Position numbers and translations under genes: made by a program
NCBI GenBank assembly: GCA_945870205.1
Contig: CAMBRI010000017.1
Span: forward strand, 1 to 34,946
DNA length: 34,946 bases
Source: Sulfuritalea hydrogenivorans sk43H
GTDB lineage: Bacteria > Pseudomonadota > Gammaproteobacteria > Burkholderiales > Rhodocyclaceae
Reading direction: 5' to 3'
Shown here: one piece after another, positions 15,269-25,957 of the stretch
Layout of the letters: each line of letters opens with the position of its first letter
Position numbering within the stretch: position 1 is the stretch's first letter
Notes under the pieces: model-generated
What the model saw: the letters and a program-made list of their open reading frames with translations, nothing else
The model's database searches: none
What the model was told of the DNA's origin: nothing

Positions 15269-15637
15269 CTAGTCTGCAATCATCCGGGAGAATTCTCCGC
15301 TGCTGATCAGCCGCCTCAGTTCGCTGGCGCCGCCGATCAGAATTCCATTGACGAAAATCATGGGAAAGGTGGGCCAGCCGGTCCACATCTTGAGCGCGTT
15401 GCGGCGCCGCCACTGGTTCAGATAGCTTCCATACTCGAGGTACTTGTAGGGCGTGCCAAGCGCATCCAGCGCTTTGCGAGCTTGGCGCGGGAATGGATTC
15501 TGAGCCATGCCCACGACGACGACCTTGTTTCTGGCGATGGCGGCCAGCACTTCCTCCACGATATCCGCATGGTGGCCCGCAACCATCTGGCAAATGGCGG
15601 GATGAATATGGGCTTCGTCAAGAATGCTGCGACTCAT
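15269..15637 (-). CDS. Glutaredoxin-fold protein without active-site cysteine
   Basis: The 122-aa protein aligns with monothiol glutaredoxins: KVVVVGMAQNPFPRQARKALDALG (usual KGTPxxPxCGFSxxAVxIL), then WPTFPMIFVNGILIGGASEL, which carries the cis-proline glutathione-binding block. The redox CGFS motif is replaced by PFPR, and no cysteine lies nearby; the only Cys is in the N-terminal extension (HPAICQMV). So thiol chemistry or iron-sulphur cluster ligation by the usual residue is not possible. Such cysteine-less relatives occur in other betaproteobacteria, with unknown role. An N-terminal helical extension of about 35 residues (HADIVEEVLAAI) is extra. It is transcribed ahead of, and probably separately from, the acyltransferase. 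Confidence 0.7.
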   Translation of the reverse strand: MSRSILDEAHIHPAICQMVAGHHADIVEEVLAAIARNKVVVVGMAQNPFPRQARKALDALGTPYKYLEYGSYLNQWRRRNALKMWTGWPTFPMIFVNGILIGGASELRRLISSGEFSRMIAD

Positions 15638-15703
15638 GAGTGGCTCCTGTGCATTTAAGTTTCTTTCTACAATGATGGCGATCCTGCTGACCGGTGTATG
15701 CAG

Positions 15704-17128
15704 TCAGGCATTGGCGCCCAGATGTGAAATAGCGTTGGCATAGTAGTTTAGCGTCTCGATCTGCTCCGGCGCCGGGCGAAACAGGCCATCTTCTTCCAGC
15801 ACGATGCGACGCAGGGTAAGCATGCGCAAGCCCACGCCAAACGCATAGTCATGGTCGTGGCGTGGAATGTAGAGATGCGCGCCGCGCGCCTCCAACTCGC
15901 CCATCCGCGCATGGGCTGCCGCCTTTAGTTCGAGTTCGCTCAGGGCGCGAGACGGATCGCGCGCCAGAACGCTGGCCACCAGCGAAACCGGCAATACTGG
16001 AATTACGCTGCCGATGGCGTCCATCAGCCGCGCGGCGATGATCCCCACCTCGGCTCGCCGCTCGGCATCGTTCAGCGCAGGAAAGTGCAGGCCGCGTTCG
16101 CGCGCGTAGGAGCGCACCGAAAACGGTGTGCCGAAATTCACGCAGGCATAGCCGAAGCGATGCCATCCGCCGCGCAGTATCTGCGAGATGTTGTGCACAA
16201 AGAATCCGACGGTGATTACCAGTCCGCGCAATCGTCCCGGGCGCGGCGCATCGGGGTGCAGTTTGAGCAATTGGCTGCGGTCTTCCAGCACGCGGTCGTA
16301 GTTGAGGCCGACGGGAATGAAGACCAGGTCGCGCCGGCCGTCCTCCTCGCGTTCGTCGAAAGTCTTCAGCATGTAGTCGAGCAGGCCGAATTTCGGTGGC
16401 CGCAGGCGGCCATCCATGGTCAGTCCGCCTTCGGGAAATACCGCTTGGGTGACGCCAGCCTCGGAGGCCATCTGAACATAGCGGGAAAGTACGGTGCGGT
16501 ACAGGGGATCGCCGGAATTCCGGCGCACGAAATAGGCGCCCATCGCGCGGATCAACTGCTGCAGCGGCCAGATGCGGGCCCATTCGCCAACCGCGAAGGA
16601 AAGCGTGGCGCGCTCGGCGGCGAGGAAGGCCACCAGCACGTAATCCATGTTGCTGCGGTGATTGATGACGAAGACGATGGTCGATTTCGGATCGATCCGT
16701 GCTAGTGACTCTTCGTCCACGAAGCCGATGCGCACGCGGTAGAGGGCCCGCGCGGCAGCACGCGCCAGGGCATAGCCGACGCGGTAATAGATGTAGGCGT
16801 TGAACGAGGGCACGATCTCCCGCGCGTAGCGATCGATGCGCCGCCATACATCACCGAGAACCTCGTTGCTGATCACCGCATGGGCCGCGGCCGCCGCCTG
16901 AACCTTGTGGTCGTGGAACAGCCGGTCAATCAATACCTGCCGGCGTGTCAGCTTGAACGAGGGCAACTCGATGTTCAGGCGCCCGCCGATCTGGCGAATC
17001 ACCATCTTGATGCGGCGCCGGAAGAACCAGCGCATGCCGGGCACCAGCAGCAACACCAGCACCGCCCAGCCCGCAAGTCCGGCCAGAATAAGGAATACCC
17101 AGAGCGGTACTGTCACCGTGTCAGTCAT
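15704..17128 (-). CDS. PlsB-like glycerol-3-phosphate/lysophosphatidate acyltransferase
   Basis: The acyltransferase motifs are complete: NHRSNMD (His157, Asp162; the catalytic HxxxxD), GAYFVRRNSGDPLY (197-210, substrate-binding), FPEGG (231-235) and PVGLNYDRV (about 272-280). One transmembrane helix spans residues 8-30. At 474 aa it is shorter than E. coli PlsB (807 aa) and lacks its long N-terminal part, but motif spacing and the GLNYDRV block resemble PlsB more than PlsC. It would transfer an acyl chain to glycerol phosphate or a related acceptor at the inner membrane. A C-terminal region with unclear function follows. The gene stands alone on the minus strand. Confidence 0.75.
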   Translation of the reverse strand: MTDTVTVPLWVFLILAGLAGWAVLVLLLVPGMRWFFRRRIKMVIRQIGGRLNIELPSFKLTRRQVLIDRLFHDHKVQAAAAAHAVISNEVLGDVWRRIDRYAREIVPSFNAYIYYRVGYALARAAARALYRVRIGFVDEESLARIDPKSTIVFVINHRSNMDYVLVAFLAAERATLSFAVGEWARIWPLQQLIRAMGAYFVRRNSGDPLYRTVLSRYVQMASEAGVTQAVFPEGGLTMDGRLRPPKFGLLDYMLKTFDEREEDGRRDLVFIPVGLNYDRVLEDRSQLLKLHPDAPRPGRLRGLVITVGFFVHNISQILRGGWHRFGYACVNFGTPFSVRSYARERGLHFPALNDAERRAEVGIIAARLMDAIGSVIPVLPVSLVASVLARDPSRALSELELKAAAHARMGELEARGAHLYIPRHDHDYAFGVGLRMLTLRRIVLEEDGLFRPAPEQIETLNYYANAISHLGANA

Positions 17129-17314
17129 CGTGAATTTTCTCCGTCTTGCCGTTCGACAACCGAAGCCAGGTCAAATCCGCACCGCCTTTCACGGATCATA
17201 GCAGCCATCACTTTTTCCATTGCCGCGTCCGTGCGGCGAGGGGCTGATTGCCCGCCTGTCCGCTCGGCTGCGAAGCGTCCCGAAAGGGCGGGCCTGGGTA
17301 CGGCCGCGACAGAC

Positions 17315-17332
17315 TGCTCAAGCACTTGAGCA
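17315..17332. promoter_or_regulatory. 18-bp palindrome upstream of the OmpA-family gene
   Basis: TGCTCAAG and CTTGAGCA are perfect 8-bp arms around CA. It lies 80 nt before the GTG start and about 35 nt before a TATACT -10-like box (17367-17372), a spacing suited to a dimeric activator or repressor. The regulator is not identified. Confidence 0.4.
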
Positions 17333-17411
17333 TCTGGCGCAGGAAGGCAAAATTCCATGCGCAAGCTATACTTGGAGTGCAGGTTTATCAACTTTTCGTT
17401 TGGAGGTTATC

Positions 17412-17975
17412 GTGAAAACCGCAAAACAATTGGTACTGGCGGCTGCATTGAGTGGCCTGTTCGCCAGCGGCTTGGGATTTGCCGCGGAGCCAGAGCGGAA
17501 GACGGTGTCCATCAATGATCGCGTTCCCACGTCGCAGCAGGTCGCGGATGCCTTGTTTCCGAAGGAGATTCAGGATCTGAAAGCGGAGTGTGCGCAAGCC
17601 GAGAAGGCGGGTATGCGTTGCCAGAGCAGGATTCCGAAATCGTCGATGGATTCCGTGCTGGTTACCTTTGCACGGGGTTCGTCCAGCCTTACGCCGGACG
17701 CCAAGGAATTCCTCGCGGCCGTGGGGAAGGCATTGAAGAGCAAGGAGTCGCTGTGGACCTCGGTAACAATCGAGGGTCATACGGACGTTACCGGGACGCG
17801 TGAAGTAAATGAGCGCCTGTCCAAGGAGCGTGCTGACGTGGTGAAAGACTACCTGGCAACAAACTTCGGCCTGACCAGGATTGAAACCATCGGACGATCG
17901 AGTGATCAGCTCAAGAATCCGGCAGATCCGGCGGGCGCCGTGAATCGACGCATTGAGTTTCTCCCCGAATGGTAG
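17412..17975 (+). CDS. OmpA-family outer membrane/periplasmic protein
   Basis: The start is GTG at 17412, with GGAGGT 5 nt upstream; the frame is open further upstream but that part has no ribosome site. Residues 1-25 (KTAKQLVLAAALSGLFASGLGFAA) are a signal peptide. The C-terminal domain has the OmpA peptidoglycan-binding pattern: FARGSSSLTPDAKEFL, TIEGHTDVTG, NERLSKERADVVKDYL and a final NRRIEFLP. No beta-barrel or lipobox is present, so it is a short, soluble OmpA-like protein (187 aa) in the periplasm. It contains a pair of cysteines (C61, C71 region) that could form a disulphide. Confidence 0.8.
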   Translation: MKTAKQLVLAAALSGLFASGLGFAAEPERKTVSINDRVPTSQQVADALFPKEIQDLKAECAQAEKAGMRCQSRIPKSSMDSVLVTFARGSSSLTPDAKEFLAAVGKALKSKESLWTSVTIEGHTDVTGTREVNERLSKERADVVKDYLATNFGLTRIETIGRSSDQLKNPADPAGAVNRRIEFLPEW

Positions 17976-18000
17976 TGCGGACCTTGGTTGCAGGTTGGCG

Positions 18001-18900
18001 TTAGAGGCCAAGCACCCGAATTGGCCTGAGTCTTGCAGCATCGGGCGCTTCGATGGCTGCTCGAATTTCGGCGAGCAAGCGCGGTTTTTCGGCATTGAGT
18101 GTGCCTTTCAGAACCAGCCGGTTGGAGACATGGTCGCTGCGGAATACGGTTCGCCTGAGTTCCAGCGCCGAGATGAAAGTCTCCATTTCCATGAACAGTT
18201 CACGCTGATCACAGGCTTGCCATTCGGGGAACGCGCTGCGGAAACGGCTTTCGCCTTGAGGAAAGCTGACTACTAGCGTTGCTAGGTACTCGGGTTGCGT
18301 TTCATTGGCAAGCCGCGCTGAATTCGTGGCATGCAGAGTGGAGAGCGTTTTGCCGCCCAGGCCATTCAAGATCATCACCGAACGCTTGATCCCGGCCTGT
18401 TGCAGTTTGTCGAGCGCTTCACAGGTGGTGGCGAAGCTTTCCCCCTTGTGCACCCCGGCAAGCACCTCGTCATCGCCGGATTCAGCGCCGACGTAAGCCA
18501 TGGAAAGCCCGGCAGAGGCCAGTTCCGCTAGCTCGGCAGCAGATTTCTTGCGCAGATTGCGCGGCAGGCAGTAGCTGGAGATGCGGCGCACCGCCGGCAA
18601 GTGCTCACGGATCGCGACGAGAATCTCCAGCAGGCGCCGCGTCGGCAGCACCAGCGCGTCGCCATCGGCGAGAAACACGCGCCGGATATCGCTGCCGAAA
18701 CGCTCGCCGCAGCGACGAATTGCCTCATGCGTTTCATCTGCATCGCGGGCGCGGAATTGCTTCTGCGGCGCCGTGTACATCTCGCAGAAGGTGCATTTGT
18801 TCCATGAGCAGCCGTCGGTAACTGGCAGGATCAGGGATTCCGCTTCGCTGGGCGGGCGGAATACGGGATCGACATAGCGAATGGGGAAGCCGGCATTCAT
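18001..18900 (-). CDS. Radical SAM protein
   Basis: Residues 31-39 carry the iron-sulphur motif CSWNKCTFC (Cys31, Cys36, Cys39; Cx4Cx2C), followed by a TIM-barrel with a glycine-rich FLADGDALVLP strand, MAYVGAESGDDEVL and SVMILNGLGGK, typical of the Elp3/MiaB-like B12-independent radical SAM group with substrate unknown. The frame is open far upstream of 18900, but only from MNAGFPIRYVDPVF does the protein resemble the family. It is 299 aa and diverges from the exonuclease gene across a 64-nt intergenic stretch. No accessory domain tells its substrate. Confidence 0.8.
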   Translation of the reverse strand: MNAGFPIRYVDPVFRPPSEAESLILPVTDGCSWNKCTFCEMYTAPQKQFRARDADETHEAIRRCGERFGSDIRRVFLADGDALVLPTRRLLEILVAIREHLPAVRRISSYCLPRNLRKKSAAELAELASAGLSMAYVGAESGDDEVLAGVHKGESFATTCEALDKLQQAGIKRSVMILNGLGGKTLSTLHATNSARLANETQPEYLATLVVSFPQGESRFRSAFPEWQACDQRELFMEMETFISALELRRTVFRSDHVSNRLVLKGTLNAEKPRLLAEIRAAIEAPDAARLRPIRVLGL

Positions 18901-18964
18901 CTTTGCAATTATCGCAGGACGCGGCGCGGTATGATGCGACGCCCCCATGTACCGCACTCCTGTC

Positions 18965-20395
18965 ATGTCCTTTCCTCCCATTGCCTTTGTCGATCTCGAA
19001 ACCACGGGAGCCACGGCGACGGTCGACCGGATTACCGAGATCGGCATTGTCGAGGTCGATGAGAACGGTGCGCGTGAGTGGTCCTGCCTGGTCAATCCGG
19101 GTACCCCGATTTCCGGCTTCATCGAGCGCCTGACCGGAATTTCGAATGCGATGGTGGCGGGTGCACCGCCCTTCGAGGACGTTGCGAAAGAGGTCAAGGC
19201 GCGTCTCGAGGGGCGGCTTTTCATCGCCCACAATGCGCGCTTCGATTACGGCTTCCTGAAGAACGAATTCAAGCGCGCCGGCCATGATTTTCGCGCCACC
19301 GTGCTATGCACCGTGAAGCTCTCGCGCAAGCTGTTTCCGCAGCATGCCAAGCACAATCTGGACAGCCTGATAGCGCGCCACAATCTGACTGTCAGCAGCC
19401 GGCACCGGGCCTTGGGCGACGCCCGGCTGATCCACCAGTTCTGGGACCGGGTGCAGGCCGAAGTGGAGCCTGAATTGCTGGCGCAGGCGGTCAAGGCTCT
19501 GACGGCGCGCCCGAGTCTGCCCGCCAATCTGGATCCGTCTGCGATCGACAATCTGCCCGAGGGTCCGGGCGTTTACCTGTTCTATGGCGAGAACGACCTG
19601 CCGCTGTATGTCGGCAAGAGCAAGGAGCTGAAAAAACGCATCTTGTCCCACTTCGCTGCGGATCATGTGGCGGCCAGGGAGATGGATCTGGCGCGGCAGG
19701 TGCGGCGTATCGAGTGCATCGAAACCGGCGGCGAGATCGGCGCGCTGTTGAAGGAATCAGCGCTGATCAAGCAATTGCAGCCGATTCACAATCGTACCCT
19801 GCGCCGCAACGAGAACCTGTGTTTCTGGCAACTGACCGAGGCGCGTGCCGGCGAATGGCGGCCGCAGCTGATGCTCGCCAGCGATCTGGAGTTGCGTTGG
19901 CAGGAGCAACTTTATGGGCCATTCAAGAGCGCAAGGGAGGCCAAGCGCACGCTGACCGAACTGGCAAAGGAGCATGGCCTCTGCCATTCGCTGCTCGGGC
20001 TGGAGAAGCTCAAACCGGGCAAGCCGTGTTTTGCGCATCAGTTGCAGCAATGCAAGGGTGCCTGCGTCGACAAGGAGCCGGTGTGCTTCCACAGTGCTCG
20101 CCTGATGGCGGCGCTCGGCCGTCATCGGCTGGCGTCCTGGCCGTTCGCCGGACCGGCAAGTATCAGGGAGGGCGACGAGCTGCACCTTATCGACCATTGG
20201 CGTCATCTCGGCACGGCACGCATTGAGGCTGATCTGGAGGTCCTGCTGGACAAGCTACCTCCCGCGTTTGAGCGCGACAGCTATCGCATCCTGGTCAAGG
20301 CGCTCGAGCGGATGACGCCGCTGAGCGAGGCAGATTCGGCAGTCAGCGGGCGTCGGGCCCTGGCTTGGCGCGCAGGCGCGCCAGCCGATCCTTGA
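18965..20395 (+). CDS. DnaQ-like exonuclease fused to UvrC/Cho-type GIY-YIG nuclease
   Basis: Residues 1-170 form a DEDDh 3'-5' exonuclease: FVDLETTG (Asp10, Glu12), IAHNARFDYGFL and HRALGDARL supply the remaining acidic and His residues. Residues about 200-285 form a GIY-YIG nuclease: EGPGVYLFYGEND, LPLYVGKSKELKKRILSHF and a LLKESALIKQLQP helix, as in UvrC and Cho. A cysteine block (CFAHQLQQCKGAC) follows, as in UvrC. Both activities act on DNA ends or damaged strands, so a repair role is likely. The fusion is known in several proteobacteria. ATG at 18965 is preferred to 18947. The 3' end overlaps the convergent patatin gene by 53 nt. Confidence 0.85.
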   Translation: MSFPPIAFVDLETTGATATVDRITEIGIVEVDENGAREWSCLVNPGTPISGFIERLTGISNAMVAGAPPFEDVAKEVKARLEGRLFIAHNARFDYGFLKNEFKRAGHDFRATVLCTVKLSRKLFPQHAKHNLDSLIARHNLTVSSRHRALGDARLIHQFWDRVQAEVEPELLAQAVKALTARPSLPANLDPSAIDNLPEGPGVYLFYGENDLPLYVGKSKELKKRILSHFAADHVAAREMDLARQVRRIECIETGGEIGALLKESALIKQLQPIHNRTLRRNENLCFWQLTEARAGEWRPQLMLASDLELRWQEQLYGPFKSAREAKRTLTELAKEHGLCHSLLGLEKLKPGKPCFAHQLQQCKGACVDKEPVCFHSARLMAALGRHRLASWPFAGPASIREGDELHLIDHWRHLGTARIEADLEVLLDKLPPAFERDSYRILVKALERMTPLSEADSAVSGRRALAWRAGAPADP

Positions 20396-21233
20396 TGTCC
20401 GCCATTGCCGCGGCGGCAGCTTTTTCGCCTTCAAGAACGGCGCGGTGACGGCCGGCGAAATCGGTTGCCGGCAGTTCGGCGGTGATCGGGCGGATCACGA
20501 TATCGGCCTCTGCCTTTTCGTAGCGACTGATCGATTGGCCCATGATGGCGAAGGTCTGAAGCATTACGCCCAGCGTGCTGGAAGTGCGCGCGTCGCGCGG
20601 ATTGACCGAGATATCGACCGCGATCACGAAATTTGCGCCAAGACTGCGTGCGGCTCGGACCGGAACCGGACTGACCAGGCCGCCATCGACATATTCGTGG
20701 CCGTTGATGCTCACCGGCTGGAACACCCCGGGTACGGCGGATGATGCACGCACCGCCATGCCGGTATTGCCGGTCCGGAAAAGCACCGATTCGCCGCTCT
20801 TCAAGTCCGTGGCGACCACGGAAAAGTTGCGCGGCAGTTTCTCCAGTGGCCGGTTGGCTACTGCGCGATTGACGAAGTTCTGCAGCGCTTCGCCCTTGAA
20901 CACGCCGCGATCGGGCAGTGACCAGTCGCCGATTTGGGCTTCGTCGATGTCGAGCGCGACTTTCTGCAATTCGAAACCGGAAAGCCCGGATGCATAGAGG
21001 GCCCCAACCACGGCGCCGGCGCTGGTGCCGACGATGATGTCGGGCACGATGCCCTGTGCTTCGAGCGCCTTGATCACGCCGATGTGGGCGAAACCACGCG
21101 CTGCGCCCCCGCCCAGTGCCAGGCCTATCTTGACTGGCGCCGGCGGCGGTGTCGGTTTTTCACCGAGCAAGGCACAGCCGGACAGCAAAGCGAGAGTGAG
21201 GACCGCGAGTATGTGACGAGGATCAGGGAGCAT
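20343..21233 (-). CDS. Patatin-like phospholipase lipoprotein (RssA-type)
   Basis: A lipoprotein signal (ALLSGC near residues 17-22 from the ATG at 21233) is followed by the patatin fold: LALGGGAARGFAHIG (oxyanion hole), GTSAGA (catalytic Ser) and DGGL (catalytic Asp). A run of basic residues (DRLARLRAKPG) ends the protein. The family hydrolyses acyl esters; this one would sit on the periplasmic face of a membrane, so lipid remodelling there is likely. An earlier ATG at 21242 adds three residues. Its tail overlaps the exonuclease gene, so the two transcripts converge. Confidence 0.8.
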   Translation of the reverse strand: MLPDPRHILAVLTLALLSGCALLGEKPTPPPAPVKIGLALGGGAARGFAHIGVIKALEAQGIVPDIIVGTSAGAVVGALYASGLSGFELQKVALDIDEAQIGDWSLPDRGVFKGEALQNFVNRAVANRPLEKLPRNFSVVATDLKSGESVLFRTGNTGMAVRASSAVPGVFQPVSINGHEYVDGGLVSPVPVRAARSLGANFVIAVDISVNPRDARTSSTLGVMLQTFAIMGQSISRYEKAEADIVIRPITAELPATDFAGRHRAVLEGEKAAAAAMADIKDRLARLRAKPGPDAR

Positions 21234-21360
21234 GGCGCACACCGGCCGGATGCCTTGAGGGCATGCGGATACCCTTGGTTTTAGGGAAGAAGCGCATGCA
21301 GATCCACGTCACTCCGGAGGGCAAGGCTGCTTCCGGAGTGAGGAATATCGAATCGAATTG

Positions 21361-21606
21361 CTAGCTCGACGCGCCGGGTTTCCGGCCGGGGCTCTTGGGC
21401 GGAATGTATCCCGCAACGCGACAAAGTACGGCTTCGATCTTCTCGCCGTTGTTGAACCGCGTCACGCTGCACTTGGATATTTCGCCGCGAGCCGACAAGT
21501 CGGAAATCGAGCGGCGAACTTTCGCCAGCGAGAGTCCCGTTGCGGCAGCAATCTCCGAGTCGAAGCGCTGGCCGTTGTCTTTCAGGTATTGCATGATCTC
21601 TTGCAT
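21361..21606 (-). CDS. Winged helix-turn-helix DNA-binding protein, 81 aa
   Basis: From the ATG at 21606 (GGAG 8 nt upstream) the product begins MQEIMQYLKDNGQRFDSEIAA, followed by ATGLSLAKVRRSISDLSARG and a wing (KCSVTRFNNGEKIEAVLCRV). This is a winged helix fold, as in small regulators of the ArsR/MarR-like superfamily. The C-terminal PKSPGRKP tail is basic. The frame extends upstream to 21645, but without a ribosome site. Its targets are unknown; no operon partner is seen. Confidence 0.65.
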   Translation of the reverse strand: MQEIMQYLKDNGQRFDSEIAAATGLSLAKVRRSISDLSARGEISKCSVTRFNNGEKIEAVLCRVAGYIPPKSPGRKPGASS

Positions 21607-21739
21607 TTCAATTGCTCCGCTTGAAGGTGATAACACAGTAGCCACCGCCAGTCTTCAACAAAACAGCCTACGATTGTTTGCCATCGGGGATGGCAGCGAG
21701 TGAATCAGCTGCATTTTCTGCCACCTTTCATCAAAGTGC

Positions 21740-21815
21740 TGGTGGGCCCAGCGAGACTCGAACTCGCAACCAAAGGATTATGAGTCCTCTGCTCTAACCA
21801 TTGAGCTACAGGCCC
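21740..21815 (-). tRNA. tRNA with anticodon CAT (elongator Met or Ile2)
   Basis: The minus strand reads GGGCCTGTAGCTCAATGG... with a CTCATAA anticodon loop, GGTTGCGAGTTCGAGTCTCGC T arm and TGGGCCCACCA end, 76 nt including an encoded CCA. All four stems form. The anticodon CAT decodes AUG if unmodified; tRNA-Ile2 has the same anticodon with lysidine. A following sequence comparison with tRNA-Ile2 genes would decide. It is not the initiator tRNA, since G1-C72 pairs and the anticodon stem lacks the three G-C pairs. It lies next to rpoD. Confidence 0.9.
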
Positions 21816-21865
21816 TTCGTGGAACTGCAACGGCCCGCGTTGCCTGAGCCGTTGGTAATACGCAA

Positions 21866-24079
<2,214 letters not shown>

Positions 24080-24192
24080 GACTATCCTCGGCTAGAACGC
24101 GATTGCGACGCTATCTGTCATGCAAACGCCGCGACGGGCGCGGGTAGGCAGCATTGGCGCGCCGTGAAAGCGCTGGGGAACCGTTAAGTATA

Positions 24193-25950
24193 TCAGATCG
24201 GAGTGCCGGACGTCGAGGGTGGGCCGGGGCGCTTCCTTGCCAGCAGTTCCGTCAGCCGTTTCCGCTCATCCGCATTCAGGCCTTCTTGCTTGGCGCGGGC
24301 GTTGAGAACTTCGATTTCCGCAGTGAGGGCTGTTTGGCGCAAGCGCAGGATGGAATCGTTGAACATGCCCTCGAGGGCGCCCAGATCGACTTCTTCCACC
24401 ATGTTCGCGGCGATGGCGGCAATCAGCGCTTCGTGCGGGGTATCGCGGAAGAACTCGAGCAACATGCCGAAACCGCCGGCGGGCAACTCGCCATGGTCTA
24501 TCGCGTCAGCAATGGCGTTCAGCGCTTCGCCTTCGACGCGGTCGCGATCGATCAGTTCCAGTGGCAGGCGCGCCGTCCATTCCGGTTTGTGCAGCACGAT
24601 CTGCAGCAGCTTGTATTCGACCGAGGATGGTATCGGACGCTGCTTCATCTGTGCCGGTGCGTAGCGGCTGCGGGCCAGGGGCTTGAGGCCGCACTGGGCT
24701 TCGACCTCAGCCTGCGAGACCTGCGCGCGCTGGGCGACTTCCTTGGTCAGCTGAACCCTGAGGATGGGTGCGGACATCTTCTGCAGCAGCGGCTTGGCCG
24801 CGTGCACCAGCATGGCGCGGCCCTCGGCGGTGCTGGGGTTGGTTTGCTTGACCAGTTCGCGCAGGAGGAACTCGCTCAGTCGGGTGGCGCTGCGCGTCTG
24901 CCGCACGAAAGCCTCCCTGCCATGTTCGCGGATGAACTCGTCCGGATCCTGGTTGCCGGGCATTTGCAGGATTTCAACAAGCTTGTTGTCGGCCAGGTGG
25001 CTCAGGCTCACTTCCATGGCGCGCCACGCGGCACGATCGCCGGCGCTGTCGCGGTCGAAGCAGAACACCACCCGATTGGCCTGTTTCAGCAGCTTTTGCA
25101 CGTTGGCATCGGTGGCTGCGGTACCCAGGGTGGCGACCACGTTTTCGACGCCGCTTTGAACCAGCCCGACCACGTCCATGTAGCCCTCGACCACCAGGAC
25201 CGTGTCTTCTTCCTGGATGGCTTTGCGTGCCTGGGGCAGCCCGTAGAGCTCGCGACCTTTTTCAAACAGCGGAGTTTCCGGGGAATTCAGGTATTTCGGC
25301 TCGCCTTCGCCGATCACCCGACCGCCAAAGCCGATGACGTTGCCGCGCTGGTCGAGGATGGGGAACATCACCCGGTCGCGGAAGCGGTCGTAGCGGCGGC
25401 CTTGCTCATTGACGATGACCAGGCCGCATTCGACCAGTGCCGGGTCGTTGTAATCGGCGAAGACCTGCTGCAGGCCCTGCCAGCCGTCGGGGGCATAGCC
25501 GAGCGAGAACTTCGCGGCGATTTCGCCCGTCAGGCCGCGGCCCTTGAGGTAATCGACGGCCTTCGGCGATGCCTTCAGTTGCTCACGGTAAAAAACCATG
25601 GCGCGCGCCATCAGTTCGGTCAGGGGCGCCTTCTTTGCCCGCTCGACCCGGTTGCGTTCCTCGTGGGGTACCTGCAGTCCGGCCGACGAGGCCAGGTCCT
25701 CGACCGCCTCGATGAAGCCGATGCCGGCATGCTGCATCAGGAAGCCGATGGCGCTGCCGTGCGCACCGCAGCCGAAGCAGTGATAGAACTGCTTGCTTGG
25801 GCTGACCGTGAAAGACGGCGTTTTCTCGGAATGGAAGGGGCAGCAGGCGCTGTAGTTGGCACCAGCCTTGCGCAGAGGCACGTAGCGTTCGACCACATCG
25901 ACGATGTCGATGCGGGCAAGCAGTTCCTGGACGAAGCTCTCGGGGATCAC
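24193..25950 (-). CDS. dnaG: DNA primase DnaG
   Basis: The N-terminus has the CHC2 zinc finger (CCPFHSEKTPSF... FYHCFGCG, residues about 36-62). The TOPRIM catalytic core follows: IGFGGRVIG, NSPETPLFEKGRELYGL, VLVVEGYMDVVGL and CFDRDSAGDRAA. The C-terminal part from about 430 is the helicase-binding domain. DnaG makes RNA primers for replication together with DnaB. The length of 585 aa is normal. It begins 7 nt after yqeY, so the two are co-transcribed. Confidence 0.97.
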   Translation of the reverse strand: MIPESFVQELLARIDIVDVVERYVPLRKAGANYSACCPFHSEKTPSFTVSPSKQFYHCFGCGAHGSAIGFLMQHAGIGFIEAVEDLASSAGLQVPHEERNRVERAKKAPLTELMARAMVFYREQLKASPKAVDYLKGRGLTGEIAAKFSLGYAPDGWQGLQQVFADYNDPALVECGLVIVNEQGRRYDRFRDRVMFPILDQRGNVIGFGGRVIGEGEPKYLNSPETPLFEKGRELYGLPQARKAIQEEDTVLVVEGYMDVVGLVQSGVENVVATLGTAATDANVQKLLKQANRVVFCFDRDSAGDRAAWRAMEVSLSHLADNKLVEILQMPGNQDPDEFIREHGREAFVRQTRSATRLSEFLLRELVKQTNPSTAEGRAMLVHAAKPLLQKMSAPILRVQLTKEVAQRAQVSQAEVEAQCGLKPLARSRYAPAQMKQRPIPSSVEYKLLQIVLHKPEWTARLPLELIDRDRVEGEALNAIADAIDHGELPAGGFGMLLEFFRDTPHEALIAAIAANMVEEVDLGALEGMFNDSILRLRQTALTAEIEVLNARAKQEGLNADERKRLTELLARKRPGPPSTSGTPI

Positions 25951-25957
25951 CGGAGCA

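Noticed and set aside
15849-16847. Second long minus-strand frame inside the acyltransferase gene
   Set aside because: It is arginine- and proline-rich, in another frame of a gene with complete catalytic motifs.
17125-17391. 88-codon minus-strand frame upstream of the acyltransferase
   Set aside because: It covers the promoter region of the OmpA-family gene, has no ribosome site and no recognisable family.
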